In this document: positions 42,539 to 52,155 of the stretch, one piece after another
How positions within the stretch are numbered: position 1 is the stretch's first letter
Layout of the letters: each line of letters opens with the position of its first letter
Source of the DNA: Helianthus annuus
Lineage: Eukaryota; Streptophyta; Magnoliopsida; Asterales; Asteraceae
DNA: 64,000 nucleotides
Assembly: GCF_002127325.2 (NCBI RefSeq)
Contig: NC_035437.2
Location: 171,006,530-171,070,529, forward strand
Direction: 5' to 3'
Notes under the pieces: generated by a model
Database searches by the model: none
The model's input: the letters and a program-made list of their open reading frames with translations, nothing else
What the model was told of the DNA's origin: nothing
Made by a program: the position numbers and the translations under genes

Positions 42539-43102
42539 GAACCAAGCTCCATTCCAAAACTGAGCCACCCCCTCACCACCGTTGCCGCTGTTTTCCGACG
42601 GCCGGAGCTTGTCTCTGTCGTCTGTATCCACCACCACCTGGCTCACCATCACAGCCCAACCCTCCTAAAACCAAACCAATCACCGTCGCCATCAACCCCC
42701 CCCCCCCCGGCTACTTCCTGAACAAACAAAACGGCCGGAACATGCGTGGATCAACAAGATCTAAAAGAAAGAGTGAACAGAGGGGCTTACCTGGGAGTTC
42801 GGTGGTTGCCTTCACAAACGTCATCGTCTTCACCTCATCTTCAACAACATCACCAGCGGCGGCGCCGGTAATCTTCGCCGGAGGAGTGGTTCTGTGGTGT
42901 GTGCTTGACCGGAGAAACAGAGGTCGTCGGTCGGGTCACCGGACCTGAATTAGAGAGAGAGGGTTGAGTGAGGGTGTGAGGGTTGATGTGCGACCGCCGG
43001 AGTGGGAGGGGCACCAGTGTCACTTTGGTCGCCGGACAAAATCGAGAGAGTAGAGGGGGTTTGGGTTGTTGGAATCAGGTTTGTGTGCATTTAAGAGTGT
43101 TG
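42539..43102. other. GC-rich interior of the Mutator-like element
   Basis: Unlike its AT-rich surroundings, this part is rich in CCACC, CCGCCG and CCGGAG words and has a 13-C run at 42696-42708. On the minus strand it reads like a plant 5' leader and first exon ending CTCCCAG|GTAAGC near 42790. It may be a captured gene fragment; no protein was identified. Confidence 0.45.
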
Positions 43103-43107
43103 GATTT

Positions 43108-45809
43108 TGTAACACCCTAGTGTTTCGAAAGTCAAAGTCAAAGGAGGAAAAGATCGCTAATTGCAATTTGTCTCTCCTTGCTCAATCCCTGTTTTGGACT
43201 TCTTTGATTGTAGTTAGTCTATTTTATGTTTTTACGTTAGTTGTATTATGTGGATTAATTAATTACAATCGAAGTAATCGAAGTATATTTCTCAATACGA
43301 ACCTCTTTACGACTGTGAATAATAGGAAGTAACAATGCGATAAATTTAATTAAGTGAAAATCGAACTAATCTAATCATCGCGCTCGCAAACTCGAATATA
43401 CGCATTTTGGGTTACTGTTATACGTGTGTGTGTGCCTTATGTGTTACTTGTGCGTGTTTATTTAGGTTATATGTGGCAATCAACCGAATCGCAATCGAAC
43501 TCAATCGAAATCGAATCATGATAATTAGTGGAGAAAGGATAGTGCTCGATATGAATAGTTGGGATTAAAAAGTAATTTGAATAGGAAACTCTATCGTATT
43601 CGCATCACTCGCAATCGAAATCGTAATATCAAAAATCATCGCACCGAACACTCGAATCAGGCAGCTGATCGATCAGGCTACCAGCCGATCGAACAGCCAG
43701 CCGATCGGACTGCTGTCCGAATGGACCAGCTCGTCATCCTTTCCACTTTTGGAAACCCTCTGACCGACCAGCTCGTGCTCTCCACCTTTTCCCGGATTTC
43801 TCGCGATTCCGGTAAGATCTTGTCATAAATCTTGTACTTTCTTGATCTACACGCACTCCTACACCTTTCTATCTTTTAAATCTTAACTTTTAACCGTGAA
43901 ATCATCAAGATTCAAGTGTTCTAAGATGATGTCATCATGGTGTTCTTGAAGAACTTCATGTTTTGGCCTCAATCCACCAAGAATAACTTGGATCTAACCG
44001 AGTTCCACATAAACAAACAAAGATCTTTCACAGATCTAACCATATTCACGGTGAAAGAGATTGACAGATGGATTTCCGACCTTCTTTCAACTCTTTTAGA
44101 CTCAATGTCTTCAAAATCAGTAGAAACAGAGCTTGTGCCAACTTACTAATCATTCCGGTGGTTGTGTGGCCTAAGATCCGGATTCTAACCACGAGGTTCA
44201 CCGATTTCGGGTTAAACATGAAACACCGTTCCGAAACGTTCGCTAGACGGATTTGGGTGATTCCTGTCCGAACAGGATGACCAAGTAGTGACGAGGTTCA
44301 GTTGTTTGACTCGTTCTCAAATACCTCGCTAAAACGACAAACAATCAAAACAACCAATTGTTAGACGAACAGGCCGACCAGGACAAGGCACTGTCCGATC
44401 AGACTGCTGTCCAAACGGACAGACAGCTGAACGACTGGCCAGCCGATCGGCTAGCACATGGGTCCCACACTTAACCAGCCTATCTTGAAGATTGAGTATT
44501 GAACGAACTGCTGTCCGATCGGACTGCCATCCGATCGGATTACTCTTCGAATCATGAGATACTTGACTTTAAATACTTAATCGATTTTTCAACATGTTCG
44601 ATGCACGGAAATGCCACCCGATCGAACTACTGTCCGATCGAGTGACCTCTTGCTGAAGACATGTTCTTCACTGAAGTACCAACCGATCTGGTTGACGACC
44701 GATCGAACGATTGTCCGATCGACCGACCTGAAAGGCAAAGATACTTCAAGGTTTTCAAATGCTACAACAAAAACTTCAAAAGTCAACCACCATACACAAA
44801 CACATCCTACTCAAAGGAATAAACAATCCACTCGAACAGCCATCCGATCGGACTCCCGTCCGACTGGACAACTGTCCGAACGGACTGCCAACCGAACGGT
44901 CAGCCATCCGATCGACCATCTGTCCGATCCATCGACACTTGTTTCCGTTTTACGCATTGCTTATCGTTATACTATCGAACTGTTCAGGCTAACCTTACTC
45001 TCAAGTGCTCCCTTCAATCCATCAACCGCAGTGAGTATACTCGATCCCTTTTTGCTTTATGCACTTTTGGGTGTTACCTACGTTACTTATACTAAACACA
45101 TCGAACACACTACGCAATACTTTTAAAACGCTAACCGTTACCGCATGTTACACGTGACTTAATGAATGCTTGTTTGTTATGTTTACGCTTGGAATGTTGT
45201 CTACCTGCCTTAATGACGATAGTACTATAGTTTGGACTCAGCACCCGGTCATGCGGGGGTTGTTAAGGACAATTATTTGCATGGATTACAGTGGTGATCA
45301 TGTATTACGAACTGCCTCGGGCAGTCAACCCGCAGTCATTGGTATCGATAGATCCATGTCGATAATTAACATGCTTCGTTTTCCGCTGTGTACGTGCTGG
45401 TTATGTGTAAACTATTTCGAACTCTATATGCTATCATCAAACTTGTATACTCGCCTTTACACTATGTGTATTGACTTTTATTTTAACGTATGTGACAGGT
45501 AATTAGGATGCTTATCTGCTAGGAAAGCGAGGCTAGAATAAAGCTCTACAGTCCAACAAATAGTTGTCTGTAGTAATTGAATCAAGGGTCTCTAGAAGCA
45601 GATAAACAATTGCTATATTTAAATCTGAGTTGTCGGAACAGAATTATTTGCCTAGGTTTTGTCTGTAATAATTTGTTACTGTTTGAGACATGGTATGGGA
45701 CATGTTACTTTAAATTGAATAGTAATGATAATTTTTATGGAAACTTCTGGACAATCTGTTTCGCTCAGTGCCGCGCCCCGATGATTCCGCCATCGGTTGG
45801 GGTGTACCA
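43108..45809 (+). mobile_element. Solo LTR (2.7 kb), probably Ty3/gypsy chromovirus (Tekay-like)
   Basis: Starts TGTAACACCC and ends GGTTGGGGTGTACCA, ends typical of plant Tekay/Del-type LTRs. The target duplication GATTT flanks it exactly (43103-43107 and 45810-45814). No internal gag-pol is present on either side, so it is a recombination-derived solo LTR. It lies in the interior of the Mutator-like element. Family assignment is from end sequence only. Confidence 0.8.
43665..44940. repeat. Clusters of CCGATCGG/CTGTCCGATCGGAC-type words inside the solo LTR
   Basis: More than 15 CCGATCG or near words in four clusters (about 43665-43760, 44360-44480, 44510-44745 and 44828-44935), often as CTGCTGTCCGATCGGACTG. 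This palindromic core is repeated far above chance in AT-rich DNA. Confidence 0.7.
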
Positions 45810-45966
45810 GATTTTGGTGATTTGAATGTGTAGATTGATTAGGTCTTGGTTGGGAATGATGATGATAAATGGGTTGCTGAATCTGTGTGTGGGTATTTAT
45901 AATAAATCTTATAACGTTTCACGATATATGTATATCACAAAATACAATACATCATCAAATCATAGT

Positions 45967-46028
45967 TAGCTCAAGTGGTCAGTGTGTATTTAATGGGTTC
46001 TTGGTTATACGGACGCGGGTTCGAGTCT
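45967..46028 (+). repeat. tRNA-like A and B boxes, candidate SINE head
   Basis: TAGCTCAAGTGG (45967-45978) fits the polymerase III A box and GGTTCGAGTCT (46018-46028) the B box, 40 bp apart. The sequence between does not fold as a normal tRNA by eye, so a tRNA-derived SINE relic is more likely than a tRNA gene. Confidence 0.5.
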
Positions 46029-46074
46029 TGTTAGTCCCATTTTATAGTTTTTTGGATCCATCACCGTGCCACGT

Positions 46075-46262
46075 TAGCAAATTTGGATCCATCAGCATGC
46101 CACGTCAGCAAAAGAACTAACCCAGTTAGTGTTTATTTAACGACGGAGTGACACAGCAACCTAAGTGTTAAGTTGGGAGTGGTGTGAGCCAAAGTCAAAG
46201 TCAAAGTTGAGAGTGCCAGCGGCCAAATGGCAATAGTTGGGGATGTTTAAATCCATTAACCC
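46075..46262 (-). repeat. Right terminal inverted repeat of the Mutator-like element
   Basis: Inverted partner of 25463-25660. Two 30-bp units with TTTGGATCCATCA and GCCACGT-AGCAAA lie at its inner edge (46050-46110). Confidence 0.8.
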
Positions 46263-46760
46263 TTTGAAGAAAGAAAAAACATTAAATTAAAATTTACATT
46301 TTTTTGGTAAAAAAAATAACTAAGTTGTATGTGTGTCGATTACTATAAAAATACAATTTGAAACATAACGTAGGAAGTATCCTGGTACGTCGATGCCATC
46401 CAATCTATGGATATGTCATGACTCACACGACGGCAATTTTGACTATTGCGTTTGATAGGAATAGAAACGACGAAATGATACATGTGTGAAATTAGTTGAT
46501 TATAATGTAAACAAAATCAACGGGGTCTTGTAAACTCACACACATCATGTACAACACGGCTTCAAAAGTCTTACGGTATGTTGTTTGAATAAGAAATTTG
46601 GAATCATGGAAAGTCATGGGAGTGGTATCGGTCAATAAGTTGAAAGTTGGGAGTGGTATGGTACAAATTTAAAGTTGGGGGTGGTATCATCCAATTGGTG
46701 AAAGTTGGGGATATTTAAATCCAATATCCCTTTATAATAATTGATAGGAAGAATTTTTGC

Positions 46761-46847
46761 AAAATCCTCCAATCTACACTATAATCGTTTTGTTATTAAG
46801 ATAAACAGAACATTGTCTACCTAAGTAAATGCTTTGGAATTTACATG
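46761..46847 (+). repeat. ~87-bp dispersed repeat, copy 1 (copy 2 at 50718-50810)
   Basis: Both copies contain TATAATCGTTTTGTTATTAA and GATAAACAGAACATTGTCTA, same orientation, ~4 kb apart on either side of the GPN3-like sequence. Confidence 0.7.
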
Positions 46848-47649
46848 TTTTGGTTGAAAACTGGCCGGAATTTAGAGGTTTTGACGGGAATATACAGGCT
46901 TTTTGCCGGAATCTGGTAGGAATCACCGATTTTTGGCTGGCCGACTAGGTCCGACTAGGCCCGACTAGCGATTAATGGACTGATTAACGAAAAATTACTC
47001 AGTTACTGGCCGACTAGCGATTAATCATTGACTAGTCGCCGCCTAATCGCGATTTTTACAACACTGATAGAAACCTCTTTACCGCATTTCGATTAAGCTC
47101 TCGCACATTTGGGTACGTTATGACTAATCTAATCTCATACCCGTTTATAAATATTTGACATGAAAATAGATGTATAGCACATCCAAAAAATTAACTAGTT
47201 TTTGTACACTTTAAGGTTACAAAATTAAGTAGTTTTTGTACACTCACTAGAAGCAGCCTCTCTATTTATACGGGGTAGAGGTAAGGCTGTCTATATCTAA
47301 CCCTTCTCAGACCCTAACTTAGCTTTGCTATGGGTGGGATCTACCGATTATGATGATGATGCTGATTATCTATCAAAAGGTTATTTTTAGCCTCGTTTCA
47401 CATAAGAGAGCGTTGTGAGTGCCACTCATGTTTTAATCTTTCGGATCCTATAAATTTGTTGAACCAAGGTTCAATCCAGACGAACAAAACCAAATAACCA
47501 AAACTAAAGCGTACCAAATCAACAAGAATATATCGGCTTCGACGTCTTTTACAACCAGAAGTGAACCCACTCAACCAAACTTAAAACTCAAACCACACTA
47601 CCGTATACTTATGGTTTGTTATGGTAGTTACTGATAGATGAAAGTACGA

Positions 47650-47873
47650 GGGTTCATTCTTGTAAATATTTCAAAGTAGGACTGTAGTATGAACTTCGTC
47701 AAGTACGATAGCAATAATTGTAGTCATTCGCTTGTAATTGTTAGCTTATAACAAGGGATTAGCGTATAGAGGTCATACTTGTAAACGATTCAAAGTAGGG
47801 GACTATAGTACGAACTTTGTCAACTACAATAACAAAATTGTAGTCATTAGCTTGTAACGGGAGATTAGAGCAT
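47650..47873. repeat. Imperfect tandem duplication, period ~121 bp
   Basis: Two units share TTGTAAA-ATTCAAAGTAGG, GTA-GAACTT-GTCAA and AATTGTAGTCATT-GCTTGTAA. Located just beyond the 3' end of the GPN3-like sequence. Confidence 0.65.
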
Positions 47874-48066
47874 TTAAACCCAATCATAAATGATCAATAT
47901 ATAGAATCACCGGGGTAACCCCTTACCCAAAAAAAAAAACTCTAATTGCGTGTTGTCAGAAAAATGCTACACAAATCGGTCATATTACTGGTAAGTATAG
48001 ACATCATTCAATTATGCCAAAAGGACACGAATCAGTTGTGATGAACCTTAAAAGATGACACGCATT

Positions 48067-49889
48067 CTAGTCCTGATCTTCTTCATCTTCGTCAAAATCC
48101 TTAATCTTCACATCAGCATCTTCTCCGAATTGAATGCAGTTGTCAATTTGTGAAAGAACATATTGTATGCTGTAAACAAGTTAAAGAAAGGCCACACTAA
48201 TTTAATAACCAATATATTAAATAGAATTAAAATAACTAATAACTATATAAAGAGATACAAAACTGCAAGCTCACATGCTATAAAGATTATTAAGTATATG
48301 ATAATTTACCTGCTTTCTTTCCTTAAATCAAGTGGCACAAAACTCACCATGCTATACTGATCCACCTGGAACACCATAAAAGTTTGCGATTATATTAAAA
48401 TTCAAATACGTGTTTATTATTTTATAAAACGGAGAATTTAGAACTCACCAATTCGATTAAGGCTTTATTAAGCTTTTGAAATTGAGGACCCATGCGCTGA
48501 TTCAGTTCTGCCAGCAGAGTCTGAGGCTCTGGGTTCAAGTAACTAATATATAAATGAGAAGTTAGTTTGATTACAACTGAAATATAATAAAATAATATTG
48601 TAATTAAGATAGAAACTAACTAACTCTTCGATGTCTCTTTTTCGAGTCACGAGGTCCATTTTCGAGAGGATGTTAACATGAGGTAATTCAAGTTGAACCA
48701 TTGCGGAGAGTGAAGCCATACAACCACTAATAAACTTCGTCACATCCGTAATAAACTAGAGTACAAATAGTTAACGAGTGATAAGCAAAATCATATTATT
48801 TTAATGATAATCAAGATTTATTAATGAATGGTTTTTGAGGTTTTATGCATTGTAAATACACTTGGGCAACTAGGTCACATTTAACGCTTTTCCTTTTAAG
48901 CTAACTTTATTTATTGATTTTATATGTTTTGACCCGTTGGAGATAACCCATAACCCGATTTGACCCATTAAAAGGAAACGGGTACCAATGAATTATGAAT
49001 AAATAAAAAAACAAAAGCAAGTACAAACCTGAGAATCAAGCAAGTAGACAGCACAAACATTGAAATTCTTACGCTGCAAATGCTCAACAAAATTTTTAAG
49101 AACCGGAACATGAGAAAAGAGTTCTATCTGACCTGTAAAATGTAACAATTTAAAATAAAAATACTAATATTATACATATCCGTATCGTTGTTAATGTTTC
49201 CTTTGTTAATTTCTATAGATTTAAATATGGTTTGTTGCTAATATAAAAGCCATATTAAGGGGACTAGGGGTGGTTTACTAGTGATAGAATCTATCACTCC
49301 CACTATCCAATCAAGTCATGCCATGTGTACAACCAATATTCTATCACTAGTGATAGAAATGTAGGAGGGTGGTATCACTAGTGATGGGATTCCAATGTAC
49401 AAGTATTAATACCCAATGTATAAGTTAATACACATTCATTGATCAAGTTCAACGCGTTATACGTTTAACGCGTTTTCTTATTAACGCGTGATGTGTAGGG
49501 GGGGCGGCCGTGTATAACGGCGTTGAAATCTTATAACGCGTGATCAAATCTCCCACCCCGGGTCCTCTAAGCGATACCCGGGCAGTCAAATACTAGATAA
49601 TCATCTTCCATGAAATTTTCCAGCTCTTCGTTTAACCACTCGTCCAGATTTTCTTCAAGATGTCTAATTAGTGAGATTTAAGGAGTTCAAAATTGTAGTT
49701 TACCCGAGATAAATTATAAATATAACCTAAGTTGACCCATATAATGATAAACGAGTCAAAATCGCAGCCTCAAAAAATATTTTTTAAAATAAAACACAGT
49801 GAAAACAAGTGGGAAGGATACTCCATGCAATACAAAAGACCGCCGTTTGGACCAAGTCCAAGCTCTTCCATAACATCATCCAAAGATAT
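48067..49889 (-). pseudogene. GPN-loop GTPase 3 copy lacking its N-terminal (P-loop) exon
   Basis: Seven coding segments with good splice sites: from 49889 to 49822, 49663-49578, 49132-49029, 48755-48625, 48542-48449, 48365-48310 and 48169-48067 (TAG stop). They translate without interruption from SLDDVMEELGLGPNGG through [57 protein letters not shown] and SIQYVLSQIDNCIQFGEDAD. GPN3 proteins help assemble and import RNA polymerase II. The missing part is the first ~60 residues with the GPAGSGKST P-loop. At 49890 the sequence turns into ATATCGGTGATAT repeats with no splice acceptor. No first exon was found up to 52 kb. It is therefore probably a recent truncated duplicate. Confidence 0.75.
49259..49567. 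mobile_element. Tourist-like MITE (PIF/Harbinger) in a GPN3 intron
   Basis: Ends GGGGACTAGGGGTGG and, inverted, GAGGACCCGGGGTGG, flanked by TAA (49256-49258 and 49568-49570). 309 bp. The interior repeats ACTAGTGATAGAA three times and has GCGTTATA/AACGCGTT words. Its edge is 10 bp from the 5' splice site of the exon ending at 49578. Confidence 0.75.
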
Positions 49890-51136
49890 AAATATCGGTG
49901 ATATATCGGTTATATCGGTGATATATCGGTCCCTTAGTAAAATATCGGTGTCAAACAGCACCAAGACTCGATCAACCACCGGTCCAACTAGCCCGGCAAC
50001 AATGAATGCCTAGACACACTTAATGCAATGTAACAGAAAAATAAAAAGAGAGAGGGAACAATCTCATAGTAAGCGTATAACTCCAAAGAAGATCAGAGCT
50101 GTAACCTTCTAGGGTTAGAAGCTACAGATCGAAAGAAAACCACTAAGAGATACTAGTTAGTTTGCTCTGGAATTAACTCCAAGATTCACAGAAGATGTTC
50201 AAAAAGCAAACCCTAAATTAGGGTTTCACTTCCTGGATCTTCGATCAAGCACAGCTCCCAAGATACTCCAGATTAATACCAATATTACCCCAAACAAGGT
50301 TCCTGAGTTGAGTAATCCTAAATACTCAATAGACCTGGCAAACGGGTCGGGTCGGTTCATGGGTCGAAACGGGTTGAGGTCGAAACGGGTCAAGTAAAAA
50401 AGGGTTGTTTTGGTTCGGGTCAAAACGGGTTCGGGTCGGAACAGGTTCGGGTCAGAGCGGTTTCGGGTCAGAACGGGTTTCGGGTCGGGTCGGGTTGGTA
50501 AAAAAAATGTTTTTTTAAAGGTGATTGTACATCAAAGGACAATCTTATCGGGTTAAAACGGGTCCGAATTGGTAACCTTCGAATAATATACTTTAATTAT
50601 TAAAAACCAATATTCTTTTTTTATTTGGATTAAGATCCACTGTTTGTTTCCCTTCTTCTCTATTTTATGTTAACTTACTTCAAATAAGATCTTTTAAATG
50701 AATTTCGCAAGAATAATAAAACCCTCCAATCTACATTCTACGCTATAATCGTTTTGTTATTAAGATAAACAGAACATTGTCTACCTAAGTAAATGCTTTG
50801 GCTTTACATGATCGAAATAAGGTGCGAAATCACTTGTAAATAGGCATTCAAAAAGTGATACATCATGTCATGGGCGGATTATAAGGCTTGGGGCTGGACA
50901 TCCACGAGAAGAAACCCATCTCTAAAAACTTTTTTTTTTAAATTCCTAGATTCGTCACCACATCTTTACAAAGAAACATAAGATAGATAAAAATGAACGA
51001 GAGCGACATACACAGGCTGTAAAAATAAATACATGTTCAGCATTATGTTGTTCTTCCATCTATACTCATATTGATGCATTTTTCTATTTTTCAATGGGGA
51101 CAACATTTGAAGTCTTCAATTGTGAGATGATACGTA
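49890..51136. other. Region upstream of the truncated GPN3 copy, no supported gene
   Basis: Starts with repeated ATATCGG/GATATATCGGT words (49890-49945). An open minus-strand stretch next to it (AFIVAGLVGPVVDRVLVLFD) has an acceptor-like CTAG before it but no recognised family. At 50336-50500 is a degenerate array of CGGGTC/AACGGGT words. Copy 2 of the 87-bp repeat is at 50718-50810. Confidence 0.5.
50336..50500. repeat. Degenerate GGGTCGGGTC / AACGGGTC array
   Basis: More than a dozen GGGTC, GGGTT and CGAAACGGGT words in 165 bp, with irregular spacing. Confidence 0.7.
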
Positions 51137-51144
51137 TGTTGGCA

Positions 51145-51355
51145 CAGGGCTGGCCCAGAGCATGTGCCGGGTGGGCGATCACTTTGGGCCCAAATCGAAA
51201 TAGGGCCCAATATATATATCTTAAAAAAATTTTGTATGTTTTAAAAAAAATCTTAAAGGGTCTGAATTTATGAACCAAATTTTTTTATCTCGCAGAGGGC
51301 CAAATTATTATTGTTATCTTTTTTTTTTTTTTTGTGATTTTCAGAAACGGCCCTA
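51145..51355. mobile_element. hAT-like non-autonomous element with 8-bp TSD
   Basis: Starts CAGGGCTGGCC and ends GGCCCTA. The 8-bp flank TGTTGGCA occurs at 51137-51144 and 51356-51363 (the match extends to 10 bp). 211 bp, no coding content, long T run near its right end. Confidence 0.75.
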
Positions 51356-51363
51356 TGTTGGCA

Positions 51364-51789
51364 TGTACTTGGACAACATTGAAACATTTAACCATACAAA
51401 CACTAGGCCTTTAACTCCTTTATACATAGTAGTGTGTCTTCGAGTATTCAACCTTGCTTTTGTCGAATCCCAAATGAACGGATTATGTGTCTGTTGTCGG
51501 GGATTCACTAGCGTTCACCAACCTACAAAAGAGAACACCGTTAGCCTCGTCACAGAAAGCCCGGGGGGAGGGGGGGAGGATCCGTGACCAAGCTCCGGCG
51601 TTATAGTTGAGATCTCAGAATTGAATGTTAGAATTCAGTGTCCTTTAAAGACTTTTCTCAGTTTCTTGTTCGTGGTGATCTTCTCTCTTGCTTATATGAA
51701 TGGAACTCTTCATACGAGGCATGTGCCTTTCTGCCTGAGACCACTAGATACCTTTTCGGACAATAAGAATGTCCGGGTATTACTCAGAG
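51364..51789. other. No supported gene
   Basis: Short open frames only. The sequence continues across the ARID retroelement into 53881-54101. Confidence 0.45.
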
Positions 51790-51794
51790 GGTTG

Positions 51795-52142
51795 TGTTGG
51801 GGTTGAACTTTGTTTAATCAGATCATCATCATCATTCTGATGATGTAAACGCTTGTTGACAGCGGACATACTTGACATACTTGAACAAACAATAACGAAT
51901 GAATGGACAAACAATTATCGGAAAGATTGAATGTCTTGGTGCCGGTTAATGTTGCCGGTCCTTACATTTATATACTTAGCAAATTATGGCGGTTAATTGA
52001 GGCGGGAAAACTGTCATAGGCAGTTTCGAATATACCCGCTTATTATACCCACCATAACTTATCATTATGATCCGAGTTCTAGCTAATACGAATATAAGTA
52101 CATATACATATCATAAATTAAGTTTAATCGTTTCTTCTAATA
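51795..52142 (-). repeat. 3' LTR of the ARID retroelement
   Basis: 348 bp. Compared with the 5' LTR it has TTAATGTTGCCGGTCC where the other has TTAGGTCC, an 8-bp indel. The remaining sequence looks nearly identical, so insertion is recent. Confidence 0.88.
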
Positions 52143-52155
52143 CTTCCCCCTAAAC

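Larger units (their letters stand above)
25463..46262. mobile_element. Mutator-like non-autonomous element, host of a large insertion nest
   Basis: Left terminus GGGTGAATGGATTTAAACAT (25463) and, inverted, right terminus GGGTTAATGGATTTAAACAT (ending 46262) continue as arms of about 190 bp. The 9-bp flank TTTGAAGAA occurs at both 25454-25462 and 46263-46271, the target duplication expected of Mutator-like elements. Without the later insertions the element would be about 1.4 kb: 25463-25823, 42539-43107 and 45815-46262. No mudrA-like transposase was seen. Confidence 0.85.
46272..48066. other. Intergenic DNA with repeat debris
   Basis: No gene. At 46590-46735 is a segment like the Mutator-like terminus (GGGGATATTTAAATCCAATAT on the inner strand), probably one end of a related element whose other end is missing. 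At 46920-47066 is debris of a GATTAATCG-rich hAT-like MITE ending ATTTTTACAACACTG. Confidence 0.5.

Noticed and set aside
42742..42948. 68-codon plus-strand frame in the Mutator-like interior
   Set aside because: Too short and unsupported; the gene-like signals here are on the other strand.
45967..46028. Functional tRNA gene
   Set aside because: A and B boxes exist but an acceptor stem and a convincing anticodon arm could not be drawn.
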